A stretch of 64,000 nucleotides of DNA, from NCBI RefSeq assembly GCF_026340975.1, contig NZ_JAPEOS010000002.1:1671001-1735000 (forward strand). Direction: 5' to 3'. A program made the position numbers and the translations under genes. Each line of letters opens with the position of its first letter. Within the stretch, counting starts at the first letter, position 1. The notes beneath the pieces were generated by a model that saw only the letters and a program-made list of their open reading frames with translations, ran no database searches and was not told the DNA's origin. Positions 52,552 to 63,963 of this stretch are shown piece by piece. Source of the stretch: Streptomyces sp. NBC_01214. Lineage in GTDB: Bacteria > Actinomycetota > Actinomycetes > Streptomycetales > Streptomycetaceae.

Positions 52552-54654
52552 TCACTCGATGGTGGGCATGGCCGTCAGCTTCCCGTCGTTGACGAGGAAG
52601 ACGCGGTTCCCCGCGCCGGACACGCCCCAGGGCCCCCGCGATCCGGCCGACCAGGTCCAGTACCGCCGGCCGCTCACGGTGGAGTGGGCCGAGACGCCCT
52701 GACCGTCCGCCTGGACGACCCAGAGCGTGCCGGCCTCCACGTGCGGGGGATGGTGCGGCGGCGGGCCCTTCGCGCTGCGGTCTATCGGAAGGGCCCCGCC
52801 GAGCTCGGTGAACACCTGGCACAGCGCGGTGCCGTCCATGGCGAACACCCGGTCGCGCCACGCGGCCGCCGGCCCCCAGCCGCCGGCCCCCGCCTGCGGG
52901 GCTTCGGTGGCCCCGGTCTCCTTCTCCTTCCACACCGCGACGCCCGTCTTGATGTCCAGGGCCGTCAGGCTCCGGCCGCCGAGGTAGACGACGTCCTTCA
53001 GGACGAGCGGCTGCACGGCGGAACCCGCCTGGTTGCCGACCTGCCAGACCGTCGCTCCGGAGGAGGTGTCGACGGCGGTGACGTTTCCGTCGGCGCCGAA
53101 GACGACGAGGCGGCCGGTCCCGACCGCGGCCCGCGGCCCGGGCGCCTTCACCGCCGCCTCGGGCAGCGGCACCGTCCAGCGGACCTTGCGTGCGGCGGTG
53201 TCCACGGCGCGCAGCTTCCCGCCCCGTGTCACCAGGTAGACCGCCGACGCGTCCGCGGCCAGGATGCGGCCGGTATCGGCGCCCGCCACCGACCATTCCT
53301 GCGTGCTGGTGGAGGCTTCGAAGCAGAGCAGCGCCCCGCCGGAGCCCGCGGTCACGAACCGGTTGCCGGGCAGTCCCACGAGTCCGGCGGCCGGCCGGAC
53401 GTCGGGCAGCCGCCACTTCTCCTTGCCGTCGGTCGTCAGCCGCGCCGCGAGGCCGCCGCCGGCAGCCGCGAAGACGACGACGTCGAGTACCGGGAGCGGT
53501 GCGGTGACCACGCCGTCGACCGGTCCCGCCGCCACGGGCAGCGGACCCCACAGCTCGCCCGGAGGCGTCCCGTGCTGCCCGACCAGGATCGACAGCGCCT
53601 CGGCGTCCCTGGCCGGTCCGGCCGGGGGGATCTTGCGCGGTTCCTCGCGCAGCAGCCACCAGGCGCCCGTGGCCCCGCCGGAGGCGGCCAGGACGCCCCC
53701 CGCCGCCAACGCGGTGCGCAGCAGCCGCCTGCGGGACGGCCCGCTCCCGGACTCCTGCCCGACGACCGTGGCCTGCCGGTCGGCCTCGGCTCCCCGACGC
53801 TCGATGTCCCCGGCCAGGGCTCCGGTGCGCCAGATCCGGTCCGCGCCCGGCGGAGGCGCGAAGGCGCCCGCGATCTCCTCGGGGGTCGGGCGGTGCGCGG
53901 GGTCCTTGGCGAGGCAGGGGGCGATCAGCTGCCGCAACTCGGGCGGTACGGAGTCCAGTCGGGGCTCCCCGTGCACCACCTCGTACTGCACGGCGGCCAC
54001 ATGGGTCCCGTCGAAGGTGCGCTGCCCGGTGGCCGCGTACGCCAGGACCGCGCCCAGCGAGAAGACGTCCGCGGCCGGGCCGACGCGCCGGCCGAGCACC
54101 TGCTCGGGGGCGCCGTACCCGGGGGTGACCGGCACCTGGCCCGTCGTCGTGAGCGTCAGCCCGTGCTCGGGCCGCGCGATGCCGAAGTCGATGACGCGCG
54201 GTCCCGCCGAGGTGAGCACGATGTTGGCCGGCTTCAGGTCGCGGTGGACCAGCCCGGCCGCGTGGATGTCCCGCAGGGTGGCGGCGAGCGGGGCGGCGAG
54301 CGCGCGTACGCCGTCGGCGCCGAACGGCCCGTACTGGCGCACGGCGTCGTCGAGGGTGGGTCCGGACAGGAACTCGGTGGCGATCCAGGGCCGGCCGTCG
54401 TGGTCGTCGATCCGCGCGTTCAGGACGCGGGCGACGCCGCCGCTGGTGACCGCCCGGGCGGTGTGCGCCTCGCGCAGGAAGCGCTGGACGAGGTGCGGGT
54501 CGTGCGCGAGCTCGGGCAGCAGCACCTTGACGGCCGCGGTGCGGCCGCCGTCCTCCCGGCCGAAGTACACCTTGCCCATGCCGCCTTCGCCGAGGACGCC
54601 GAGCACGCGGTACGGACCGAGCCGGATCGGATCACCGGCGCCGAGGGGCTTCAT
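52552..54654 (-). CDS. Ser/Thr protein kinase with PQQ-type beta-propeller
   Basis: 700 aa from ATG 54654. Complete kinase motifs: GEGGMGKVYFGR, AAVKVLLPEL, LVHRDLKPANI, VIDFGIAR, APEQ. A membrane segment sits at ~320 (LLRTALAAGGVLAASGGAT). The extracytoplasmic part has PQQ-type repeats (DGKEKWRLPD, STQEWSV, ARKVRWTVPL, SGATVWQV, TGVAVWKEK). It is related to the kinase at 49265 and probably arose by duplication. It lies 29 bp downstream of the Lrp gene, perhaps co-transcribed. Confidence 0.9.
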   Translation of the reverse strand: MKPLGAGDPIRLGPYRVLGVLGEGGMGKVYFGREDGGRTAAVKVLLPELAHDPHLVQRFLREAHTARAVTSGGVARVLNARIDDHDGRPWIATEFLSGPTLDDAVRQYGPFGADGVRALAAPLAATLRDIHAAGLVHRDLKPANIVLTSAGPRVIDFGIARPEHGLTLTTTGQVPVTPGYGAPEQVLGRRVGPAADVFSLGAVLAYAATGQRTFDGTHVAAVQYEVVHGEPRLDSVPPELRQLIAPCLAKDPAHRPTPEEIAGAFAPPPGADRIWRTGALAGDIERRGAEADRQATVVGQESGSGPSRRRLLRTALAAGGVLAASGGATGAWWLLREEPRKIPPAGPARDAEALSILVGQHGTPPGELWGPLPVAAGPVDGVVTAPLPVLDVVVFAAAGGGLAARLTTDGKEKWRLPDVRPAAGLVGLPGNRFVTAGSGGALLCFEASTSTQEWSVAGADTGRILAADASAVYLVTRGGKLRAVDTAARKVRWTVPLPEAAVKAPGPRAAVGTGRLVVFGADGNVTAVDTSSGATVWQVGNQAGSAVQPLVLKDVVYLGGRSLTALDIKTGVAVWKEKETGATEAPQAGAGGWGPAAAWRDRVFAMDGTALCQVFTELGGALPIDRSAKGPPPHHPPHVEAGTLWVVQADGQGVSAHSTVSGRRYWTWSAGSRGPWGVSGAGNRVFLVNDGKLTAMPTIE

Positions 54655-54683
54655 GTGGTGCTGCTTCCTGTCGTTCACGGGCG

Positions 54684-55142
54684 TCAGCGGAAGTCGACGG
54701 GAAGGCCGTTCGGTTCCTTGATGCGCTTCATGATGATCTGCGAGTTGACCTCGGTGATACCGGTGAGGGCCGTCAGCTTCTCGATCCACAGGCGCTCGTA
54801 GGCCCGCAGGTCGGCGACGGCGATCCGCAGCAGGCAGCCGGGGCTGCCGAAGAGGCGGTAGGCCTCGATGACGTCCGGGATGTCCTGGAGGGCCGCCTCG
54901 AAGGCCTCGACCGCCTCCCGGTCGCGCCGCACCTCGACCGAAACGAGCACCTCGAAGCCGCGGTCCACCGCTTCGGGGGAGATCACGGCGCGGTAGCCCT
55001 GGATCACCCCGTCCTGTTCCAGCTGGCGCACCCGGCGCATGCAAGGGGAAGGGGTCAGTCCGACGCGCTGGGCGAGTTCTTGGTTGGTCAGGCGGCCATC
55101 GGCCTGGAGCTCGCGCAAGATATCTCGGTCAATGGCATCCAT
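54684..55142 (-). CDS. Lrp/AsnC-family transcriptional regulator
   Basis: 152 aa, typical. N-terminal helix-turn-helix (IDRDILRELQADGRLTNQEL ... TPSPCMRRVRQLEQDGVI) and C-terminal RAM ligand-binding domain (VLVSVEVRR ... GSPGCLLRIAVADLRAYERL). It is divergent from L-asparaginase, so it probably controls that gene in response to an amino acid such as asparagine or aspartate. Palindromic sites lie in its own promoter region. Confidence 0.92.
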   Translation of the reverse strand: MDAIDRDILRELQADGRLTNQELAQRVGLTPSPCMRRVRQLEQDGVIQGYRAVISPEAVDRGFEVLVSVEVRRDREAVEAFEAALQDIPDVIEAYRLFGSPGCLLRIAVADLRAYERLWIEKLTALTGITEVNSQIIMKRIKEPNGLPVDFR

Positions 55143-55143
55143 G

Positions 55144-55202
55144 GCGCAATTATCGCCCAGTGTTTGTGACCGGGCCTGAGGGAATGCGCAATCACATTGC
55201 GC
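55144..55202. promoter_or_regulatory. Candidate Lrp operators
   Basis: GCGCAATCACATTGCGC at 55186-55202 has two perfect 7-bp arms. A further half-site GCGCAAT lies at 55144-55150, 42 bp away (four helical turns), which would suit an Lrp octamer. It overlaps the region just upstream of the regulator's start. Confidence 0.55.
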
Positions 55203-55230
55203 CTAGATCGCTCTATCATTGCTGCTTTGA

Positions 55231-55279
55231 GTACATATGTACGAGTGACGTACTAGTGACACGAGTGACTCGAGTGAAG
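55231..55279 (+). promoter_or_regulatory. Palindrome and GAGTGAC repeats upstream of asparaginase
   Basis: GTACATATGTAC (55231-55242) is a perfect palindrome. It is followed by GAGTGAC-type direct repeats at 55243, about 55255, 55263 and 55272, spaced ~9-12 bp, directly before the asparaginase gene. Probably the promoter/operator region. Confidence 0.45.
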
Positions 55280-55293
55280 GGCGGCCACGGCCG

Positions 55294-56295
55294 ATGGGAC
55301 GGATCGTCGTGATCAGCACCGGCGGAACGATAGCCAGCCGCTGGCAGGGTTCCGGCTTCGCAGCGGACGCCGACGGGAACGAGGTGATCGCCACCGCACC
55401 GCTTCCCGAGGGCATCACCGTCGAACTGGTCGACCTGTTCAGCGTGAACAGCCCGCGACTCACCACCGCGCACCAGCTCACCCTGCTCCGCACCGTGCAC
55501 GAGGTGCTCGCCGACCCCGGCGTGGACGGCATCGTCGTCACGCACGGCACCGACACCCTGGAGGAGTCGGCGTTCTTCCTCGACCTCCACCACCACGACC
55601 CGCGCTCCGTGGTCTTCACCGGCTCGCAGCGCCCCATGGGCACCGCCGACGGGGACGGTCCGGGGAACCTCTACGACGCCCTGCTCACCGCCGCGAACAC
55701 GCGCGGGCTCGGCGTACTGATCGCCTTCGCCGGCCGGGTGCACGCCGCCCGCGGCACCGTGAAGACCCAGGCCGTGGAGCTGGACGCGTTCGCCGACCCC
55801 TCGAAGGAACTCTTCGGGAAGATCGGCTTCGGCAAGGTCACCATCCTGCGCACCCCGCAGCGCCCCGCGCCGCTCCCGCTGCCCGCGATGCCGGAGCTCC
55901 CGCCGCGCGTGGACGTGGTGGTGCACCACGCCAACGGTGACCCGGTCCTGCTGAACGCCGCCGTCGAGGCCGGCGCGCGCGGCATCGTCCTCGTCGGAAC
56001 CGGTGCGGGCAATGCGACTCCGGAGATCGTGGAGGCCGTCCGCGCCGCCGTCGCCCGCGGGGTCCTGGTCGCGCTGACCACCCGCGTCATGGCCGGACCG
56101 GTCACCGAGATCTACACCCACGGCGGCGCGGTGGACCTGGTGGCCGCCGGAGCCGTTCCGACCGGAACCCTGCGCGCCGGCCAGGCCCGCATCGCGGTCC
56201 TGGCCGCGCTCCTCGCCACCGAGAACCCGGTGGAGCAGACCCGCGTCCTGCGCCTCGCCGTGAACGGGGCGAGCCCGGTCCTGGCCGAGGTCTGA
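55294..56295 (+). CDS. L-asparaginase
   Basis: 333 aa. It has both active-site signatures: STGGTIAS with the nucleophilic Thr near the N-terminus and VVTHGTDTLEES at about residue 87, with the Lys-bearing region further on. It hydrolyses L-asparagine to aspartate and ammonia. No signal peptide, so it is cytoplasmic type. Regulation by the divergent Lrp/AsnC protein is likely. Confidence 0.93.
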   Translation: MGRIVVISTGGTIASRWQGSGFAADADGNEVIATAPLPEGITVELVDLFSVNSPRLTTAHQLTLLRTVHEVLADPGVDGIVVTHGTDTLEESAFFLDLHHHDPRSVVFTGSQRPMGTADGDGPGNLYDALLTAANTRGLGVLIAFAGRVHAARGTVKTQAVELDAFADPSKELFGKIGFGKVTILRTPQRPAPLPLPAMPELPPRVDVVVHHANGDPVLLNAAVEAGARGIVLVGTGAGNATPEIVEAVRAAVARGVLVALTTRVMAGPVTEIYTHGGAVDLVAAGAVPTGTLRAGQARIAVLAALLATENPVEQTRVLRLAVNGASPVLAEV

Positions 56296-56342
56296 CCCCC
56301 GCCTGCCGATGGCCCGCCGGCGGCTCCGCTTCCCGGGGCCCA

Positions 56343-56421
56343 GCGCCTCAAGCGCCGGCGGGGCTGGAAGAGCGGGGGCTCCGCCCCGGACCCCGCGCCT
56401 CAAGCGCCGGCGGGGCTGGAA
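56343..56421. repeat. 27-bp direct repeat pair in intergenic region
   Basis: The sequence starting GCGCCTCAAGCGCCGGCGGG occurs at 56343-56369 and 56395-56421, separated by a small GC hairpin (GGGGCTCCGCCCC). Such units are scattered between convergent genes in Streptomyces and may act as terminators for asparaginase and meaB. Confidence 0.65.
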
Positions 56422-56479
56422 ATCCAGCCCCGCGGGCGTTCGGGGCAGGACCCCCGCAACGCCGCCGCACGCACCCGGG

Positions 56480-57463
56480 TCAGGCCCGGCCGAACGCCGC
56501 CAGGATGCGGTCCGCCGCTGAGGTCGGGGTGACGGAGCCCGCCCGGACCGCGGCCTCCAGGGTCGGCGCGAGCTCCCGTACCGCCGGGTCCGCCCGCAGG
56601 CGTTCCAGCAGTTCGTCGCGGACCATCGACCAGGTCCATTCCACCTGCTGCGCCGCCCGCTTCGCCGCCAGCCGGCCCCCCGCGTCCAGCAGGGTCCGGT
56701 GCTGCTCCAGCCGGCTCCACACCTCGTCCAGCCCGGTCGACTCCCGCGCGCTGCACGTCAGGACCGGCGGCGTCCAGGCCGCGTCCACCGGGTGCATCAG
56801 CCGCAGCGCACCCGACAGTTCCCGGGCCGCGGCCTTCGCGTCCCGCTCGTGCGGGCCGTCCGCCTTGTTCACCGCCAGTACGTCCGCCAGCTCCAGGACG
56901 CCCTTCTTGATGCCCTGCAGCTGGTCGCCCGTACGGGCCAGGGACAGCAGGAGGAAGGAGTCGACCATCCCCGCCACCGTGGTCTCCGACTGGCCCACGC
57001 CGACCGTCTCGACGAGGACCACGTCGTAGCCCGCCGCCTCCATCACGATCATCGACTCGCGGGTGGCCTTGGCGACCCCGCCCAGCGTGCCCGCCGACGG
57101 CGACGGGCGGACGAACGCCGCCGGGTCCACCGACAGCCGCTCCATCCGGGTCTTGTCACCCAGGATGGAGCCGCCCGTGCGCGTCGACGACGGGTCCACC
57201 GCGAGCACCGCCACCCGGTGGCCGAGCCCCGTCAGCATCGTGCCGAACGCGTCGATGAAGGTGGACTTGCCCACCCCCGGCACACCGCTGATGCCGATCC
57301 GGCGGGCCCGGCCCGTGTGCGGCAGCAGCTCCGTCAACAGGCCCTGCGCCAGCACCCGGTGTGCCGGCAGGGTGGACTCGACGAGGGTGATCGCACGCGC
57401 GATGAACGCGCGCTTCCCGTCGAGCACCCCCTTCGCGTAGGCCTCGATGTCGATCTTCGGCAC
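56480..57463 (-). CDS. meaB: Methylmalonyl-CoA mutase-associated GTPase MeaB
   Basis: 327 aa. G1 motif GVPGVGKST at about residue 58, VDPSSTRTGGSILGDKTRM, VETVGVGQSE (switch) and NKADG for guanine recognition. It gates adenosylcobalamin loading and protects the mutase from inactivation. It sits 10 bp downstream of the mutase large subunit, the usual order. Confidence 0.95.
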   Translation of the reverse strand: MPKIDIEAYAKGVLDGKRAFIARAITLVESTLPAHRVLAQGLLTELLPHTGRARRIGISGVPGVGKSTFIDAFGTMLTGLGHRVAVLAVDPSSTRTGGSILGDKTRMERLSVDPAAFVRPSPSAGTLGGVAKATRESMIVMEAAGYDVVLVETVGVGQSETTVAGMVDSFLLLSLARTGDQLQGIKKGVLELADVLAVNKADGPHERDAKAAARELSGALRLMHPVDAAWTPPVLTCSARESTGLDEVWSRLEQHRTLLDAGGRLAAKRAAQQVEWTWSMVRDELLERLRADPAVRELAPTLEAAVRAGSVTPTSAADRILAAFGRA

Positions 57464-57473
57464 CGGCGGCCGC

Positions 57474-59656
<2,183 letters not shown>

Positions 59657-59660
<4 letters not shown>

Positions 59661-61522
59661 GCGGGCACTCCCATCCGGTCGAGTACGGAGGACAGCACGG
59701 CGACGGCGTCACAGCCGGCGAAGACGTACTCGTCCACGGAAGCCTCAGCGGTGCCCGGCTTGCCGGCGAGGAAGACGGTCGTGGCGCCCGCAGCGCGCAG
59801 CGCCCCGGCCACCGCCGCGGCCTGCTCCTCGTACAGGGCGTCGCTGGAGCAGAGCACGGCCATGCCGTCCGCCCCGCTCGCCGCGTACGCCTTGGCGGCC
59901 GTCGCCGGGTCCACCGACACCGGGTCGTGCACCGGTTCGATGCCGCCCGCCTGGAACAGGTTCGAGGCGAAGGTGGCGCGCGCGGTGTGCGCGGCCGCCG
60001 GGCCCAGAGCGGCGAGGAAGATCCTCGGCCGGGCGCCGGTCGCCGCCAGGTGCGCGTCGCTGCGGGCGCGCAGGGCCTCGTAGGCCTCGTCGCGCCGCAC
60101 GCGCGGCAGCCCGCCCGTGGGGGCCGCGGGCGCGGGCTCGCGCACGACCGGCTTCTCCGAGAGCAGCGGGAACTCGCTGACGCCGGTGATCGGCTCGCGG
60201 CGCTTGGCCAGCTTCTTGGAGCGGGCGGCCCAGGTGGCGGCGAGCCGCTCGGCGACCAACCCGGAGCGCAGGGCGGCGGCCTGACCGCCGGCCTTCTCCA
60301 GGGTCTGGAAGAACTCCCAGGCCGCGTGGGCGAGTTCGTCGGTGAGGCGCTCGACGTAGTAGGAGCCGCCGGCCGGGTCGATCACCCGGGCCAGGTGCGA
60401 CTCCTCCAGCAGGATGGTGGAGGTGTTGCGGGAGATCCGGCGCGCGAAGGCGTCCGGCAGACCCAGCTCGTTGTCGAAGGGGAGCACGGTCACGGCGTCC
60501 GCGCCGCCCACGCCCGCGGCCATGCAGGCCACCGTGGTGCGCAGCATGTTCACCCACGGGTCGCGGCGGGTCATCATCACCGGCGAGGTCACCGCGTGCT
60601 GGAGCTGGGCACCCGCCTCCGGGGCCCCCGAGGCCTCGGCGATACGGGCCCACAGCCGGCGCGCGGCGCGCAGCTTGGCGATGGTCAGGAACTGGTCTGC
60701 GGTGGCGGCGTAGCGGAACTCCAGCTGTCCGAGCGCCGCTTCGGTGCTCAGCCCGGCCTCGGTCAGGGCGCGCAGGTAGGCGACGCCGGTGGCCAGGGAC
60801 AGGCCCAGTTCTTCGGCGGCGCTGCCGCCGGCCTCGTGGTACGGCAGCGCGTCCACGGTCAGGGCGCGCACCCCGGGCCAGCCGGCGGCGGCCTCCCGGG
60901 CCAGCAGGGCGGCGCCGGCCACGTCCAGCGCCTCACCCGTACGGGCCTCGTGGCCCAGGGGGTCGGCGCCCAGCGAGGCCCGAGCGACCTCGGGGGCCAC
61001 CGCGCTCTCGGTGAACAGGCGCAGCAACGCGCTCGCGGCCTCGGCGTATTGGGCTCCGGCGTCCAGGGTGATGGGGGCGAGGTCCAGGTAGACCCCGTCC
61101 AGCGCCCGGGCGAGGCCCTCGACGGGGAGACCGCCCCGGCCCACGGTGAGCCAGAGGGAGGTGACCCCGTTCTCCAGATCGGCGAGGGCCGCCTCGTTCA
61201 CGCGTACCGGATCCGAGCCCGCGAGGCGCTGGCGCACGTCCCAGCCGTTCGCGGTGGTGCCTTCCGGCCTGCCCCCGCGGACGAACGGTGCGAAGCCGGG
61301 GAAACCGGTGTCGGGAGCCGACCCGTCGGGTGGCGCGGTGTACAGCGGGCGCGTGGTGAGCCCGTCCTCGATTGGGGTGGACAACGCGTCTTCTGCGTCC
61401 TCGCCGGAGACTTCCTTGCCCGACTTGCGCAGTACGCCTTCTACAAGGCGCTGCCACTGCTCATGCGTCGCGTCAGGGAACTCGGCGGCCAGGGAGAGCC
61501 CGTCGTCAGGCAGGACCGTCAT
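59657..61522 (-). CDS. mutA: Methylmalonyl-CoA mutase small subunit
   Basis: 621 aa. It is related to the large subunit over its whole length (barrel then B12-like domain) but lacks the DxHxxG cobalamin motif, as expected for the non-catalytic partner. It forms the heterodimer with MutB. The start ATG 61522 lies 17 bp inside the end of the ROK gene, so the four genes are probably one operon. Confidence 0.94.
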
Positions 61523-62756
61523 GGCTCGAATGTAGGTGAGCGCGCTCAGGTGGCACCATACCGGTGGGTGTGATCTCGCCCTCTCGGGCCCTGCCGAAGG
61601 GGTCCTGGAACACCCGGCTGAGCAGTACGGTTGCCGCCGCCTCCGGGAGTACGGCAGGACCCGCGTGCGGCACCACGATCCGCTCGGGATCGTCGCACAC
61701 GTGCGAGAGCTCCATCGCGGCGGCCCGGATCTCCTCCAGATATCCCTCGTCGAGGACGCTCGCCAACTCGGTCACGACCATGACCGCCGGATTGAAGACA
61801 TCCAGCAGAAGGGCCGCCGCGCGGCCCACCGCGCGGGCGCGCTCGCGCAGCAGCCGGTCGGCGCGCGGATCGCCGGTGGCGGCCGCGTCCACCAGCAGGT
61901 TCACCGAAGGGTCCGGCACGATGCCCCGGCGCACGGCCTCGGCGCCCAGCGCGGTGTCGGACGCGGTCGCCTCCAGGCAGCCGGTACGCCCGCACGCGCA
62001 CGGGGCCTGCGAGCGCGGCACCGGCAGGTGGGCCACGTCGCCGGCCGCCGCGCCCGGACCCTGGTGCACGGTCCCCTCGATCCCGAAGGCGGCGTCGACG
62101 ACCCGGCCGATGAACAGGTGCACCAGGCTCCGGCGGGCCTCGGGCCGCCCGAAGAGGATCTCGGCCCGCGCGACGGCCCGGGCGTGGTTGTCGACCCACA
62201 CCGGCAGCCCGAGGGCGGCCGACAGTTCGGCGGCGAGCGGCTTGCGGCGCCATCCCAGTGCGGGGTGCCGTACGACGGTCCCCTCGTCCGGGCCGACCCA
62301 TCCGCCCAGGGCAGCGCCGACACCGAGGAGCGGCCGCCCGGAGTCGTACGCGCCCAGGAAGCGGCCGAGTTCGGAGGCGATCTCGGCGGACAGCCCGTCC
62401 GCCGGGCGCCCCTCGTGGGGGAAGGACCGCCGGGCGAGCAGCTGCCCCCGGAGGTCGACGAGGCTGAAGGTCGAATACGGCACCCCGATGTGCAGCCCGG
62501 CGGCGACCGGCCCGCCGACGGCCCCGGTGTTCAGGTCCAGCGGGATCCGCGGCCGCCCCACACCGCCGCCGGGCCCGGGCAGCTCGCGCAGCAGCCCGCC
62601 GCGGAGCAGCCCGGTGGTCTGCCGGGACACGGCGGCGGGACTCAGCCCGCACAGCGGGGCGATCGCGCTGCGCGCGACCGGGCCGTGGTCGAGCACCGTC
62701 CGCAGCACGGTCGCGGCATTGGCGGCGGCCCGGCTGTCACCGGCCATACGCGTCAC
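61506..62756 (-). CDS. ROK-family transcriptional regulator
   Basis: 416 aa; GTG 62756 is 5 nt after GAGGAG, and ATG 62747 is the alternative. Much longer in-frame extension upstream is repeat sequence. The N-terminal winged helix (DHGPVARSAIAPLCGLSPAA) is followed by a ROK sugar-kinase fold with the zinc motif CACGRTGCLEA. The phosphate-binding loop reads HIGVPYS instead of DxGxT, and the catalytic Asp region reads VDNHARA, so kinase activity is unlikely. It probably represses or activates genes in response to a sugar. Target unknown; the overlap with mutA suggests co-transcription. Confidence 0.88.
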   Translation of the reverse strand: MTRMAGDSRAAANAATVLRTVLDHGPVARSAIAPLCGLSPAAVSRQTTGLLRGGLLRELPGPGGGVGRPRIPLDLNTGAVGGPVAAGLHIGVPYSTFSLVDLRGQLLARRSFPHEGRPADGLSAEIASELGRFLGAYDSGRPLLGVGAALGGWVGPDEGTVVRHPALGWRRKPLAAELSAALGLPVWVDNHARAVARAEILFGRPEARRSLVHLFIGRVVDAAFGIEGTVHQGPGAAAGDVAHLPVPRSQAPCACGRTGCLEATASDTALGAEAVRRGIVPDPSVNLLVDAAATGDPRADRLLRERARAVGRAAALLLDVFNPAVMVVTELASVLDEGYLEEIRAAAMELSHVCDDPERIVVPHAGPAVLPEAAATVLLSRVFQDPFGRAREGEITPTGMVPPERAHLHSSHDGPA

Positions 62757-62950
62757 GCGGTCTCCTCGGGGGGTGGGGTGTGTCCCCCGATCATGCCGGT
62801 TCCCCTGCGGGGGCGGCGGGGTGTCCCGGCCGTCCCTCCGGGATCCTGCCGGACGAGCCCGGGCCGCCCGGCGCGGTACGCCGCAAGGCCGGGCGGCCGG
62901 GCCCGGCTGGATCCGGAAGGGGCGGCCGGGAGGGGCGGTTCCCCGGGTCC

Positions 62951-63290
62951 GGTCCGCCCGCGGGGCCCGGGACCTTCGGACCCGCCGTGGGTCCGGTCCG
63001 ATTGGCAGGGCGAGCCATGGGGCGTGTCTGCACGGCATTGGCGGTGGTCGTATGTGCGCGGCGCGGCGAGCGTGCGTGCCAGGCCTTATGGGCCGGCCCG
63101 CCTGGGGGGCTCGGGATCTTCGGGCACGCCCGGGGTTCGGTCCGATTGGCAGGGCGAGCCATGGGGCGTGTCCGCGCGGCAGCGGTGGCGGTCGTATGTG
63201 CGCGGCGTGACGGCGCGGCGAGCGTGCGTGCCAGGCCTTATGGGCCGGCCCGCCCGCGGGGCCCGGGACCTTCGGACACGCCCCGGGTCC
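62951..63290. repeat. 144-bp tandem repeat (about 2.3 copies)
   Basis: The unit starting GGTCCGATTGGCAGGGCGAG begins at 62995 and again at 63139, a period of exactly 144 bp. The second copy has a 6-bp insertion. A partial copy of the unit's end precedes at 62951-62994. Each contains TTATGGGCCGGCCCGCC with a GGGCCGGCCC palindrome. Not part of a recognisable gene. Confidence 0.75.
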
Positions 63291-63524
63291 CGCGAGCCGG
63301 GAGCAGGGGCGGATCTCGGCGAACGCGTGGCGGCCGCATTTCGGGGCCATGAAATCCGGCCACGCTTTTCGGCCGCCGAGGTGAGGCGGTGCGCGGGTCT
63401 AAGCGCGGGGGAAAGCGCAGGTCGCAGTGGGTGTACGGGGTGGACGCGGAGGTCGGCGAGAGGCGCGTTCGGTGGCCACGGACGGGGGTTGACCCCGGCG
63501 GGGGCCGCTGACACGCTCCGGGAC

Positions 63525-63626
63525 ATGTCCGCGAACGCACTCCTCGCCCCGCGGCTCCACACCCCCGGCCTGCGTACCGCGCCGGGTGAGTGTCCGGGCC
63601 GCTGTCCGGCCCCCGGCCGCGCCTGA
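63525..63626 (+). CDS. Possible 33-aa leader-type peptide
   Basis: ATG 63525 opens a short frame beginning MSANALLAPRLHTPGLRT with two cysteines near the end. It vaguely resembles short actinobacterial leader peptides (LL..RLH...C). The ribosome binding site is weak and no downstream gene is in the window. Confidence 0.25.
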   Translation: MSANALLAPRLHTPGLRTAPGECPGRCPAPGRA

Positions 63627-63907
63627 TCCCGCCGGTCCGGCGCCCCGGCTGACCGGGTCCGCCCGGCCCCGGCCCGGTGCCGTCCCGCCGGTGCCCCGCA
63701 GGGCCGCCTCTCGGGTCCTCCCGAGCCGCGCCGCCCGTTCCGTTCCGGCCCGATCCCGTTCCCGATCCCGTTCCCGTCCCGGGGCACCCCCAGGGGTGGT
63801 GCCCCGGGACACCCGACCGGGCGGGCGCACGGTCGCCCTTCGTGGTTCCGGGCGGGGCCGAAGCCGCCCGGGGGGCCTCCGCGGCCCCGGGCGGCCGGTT
63901 CCCGCAC

Positions 63908-63963
63908 CGCGCACCCGTACCCGTACGTACCCATACGCACCCGTACGCATCTATACCCGTACC
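63908..63963. repeat. CCCGTAC-type short tandem tract
   Basis: Units of CCCGTAC/CCCATAC/CGTACGC recur about seven times. Simple-sequence repeat of unknown meaning. Confidence 0.55.

Noticed and set aside
62757..63350. N-terminal extension of the ROK regulator
   Set aside because: The extension translates the 144-bp tandem repeat into Arg/Pro/His-rich sequence and lacks a ribosome binding site; GTG 62756 has one.
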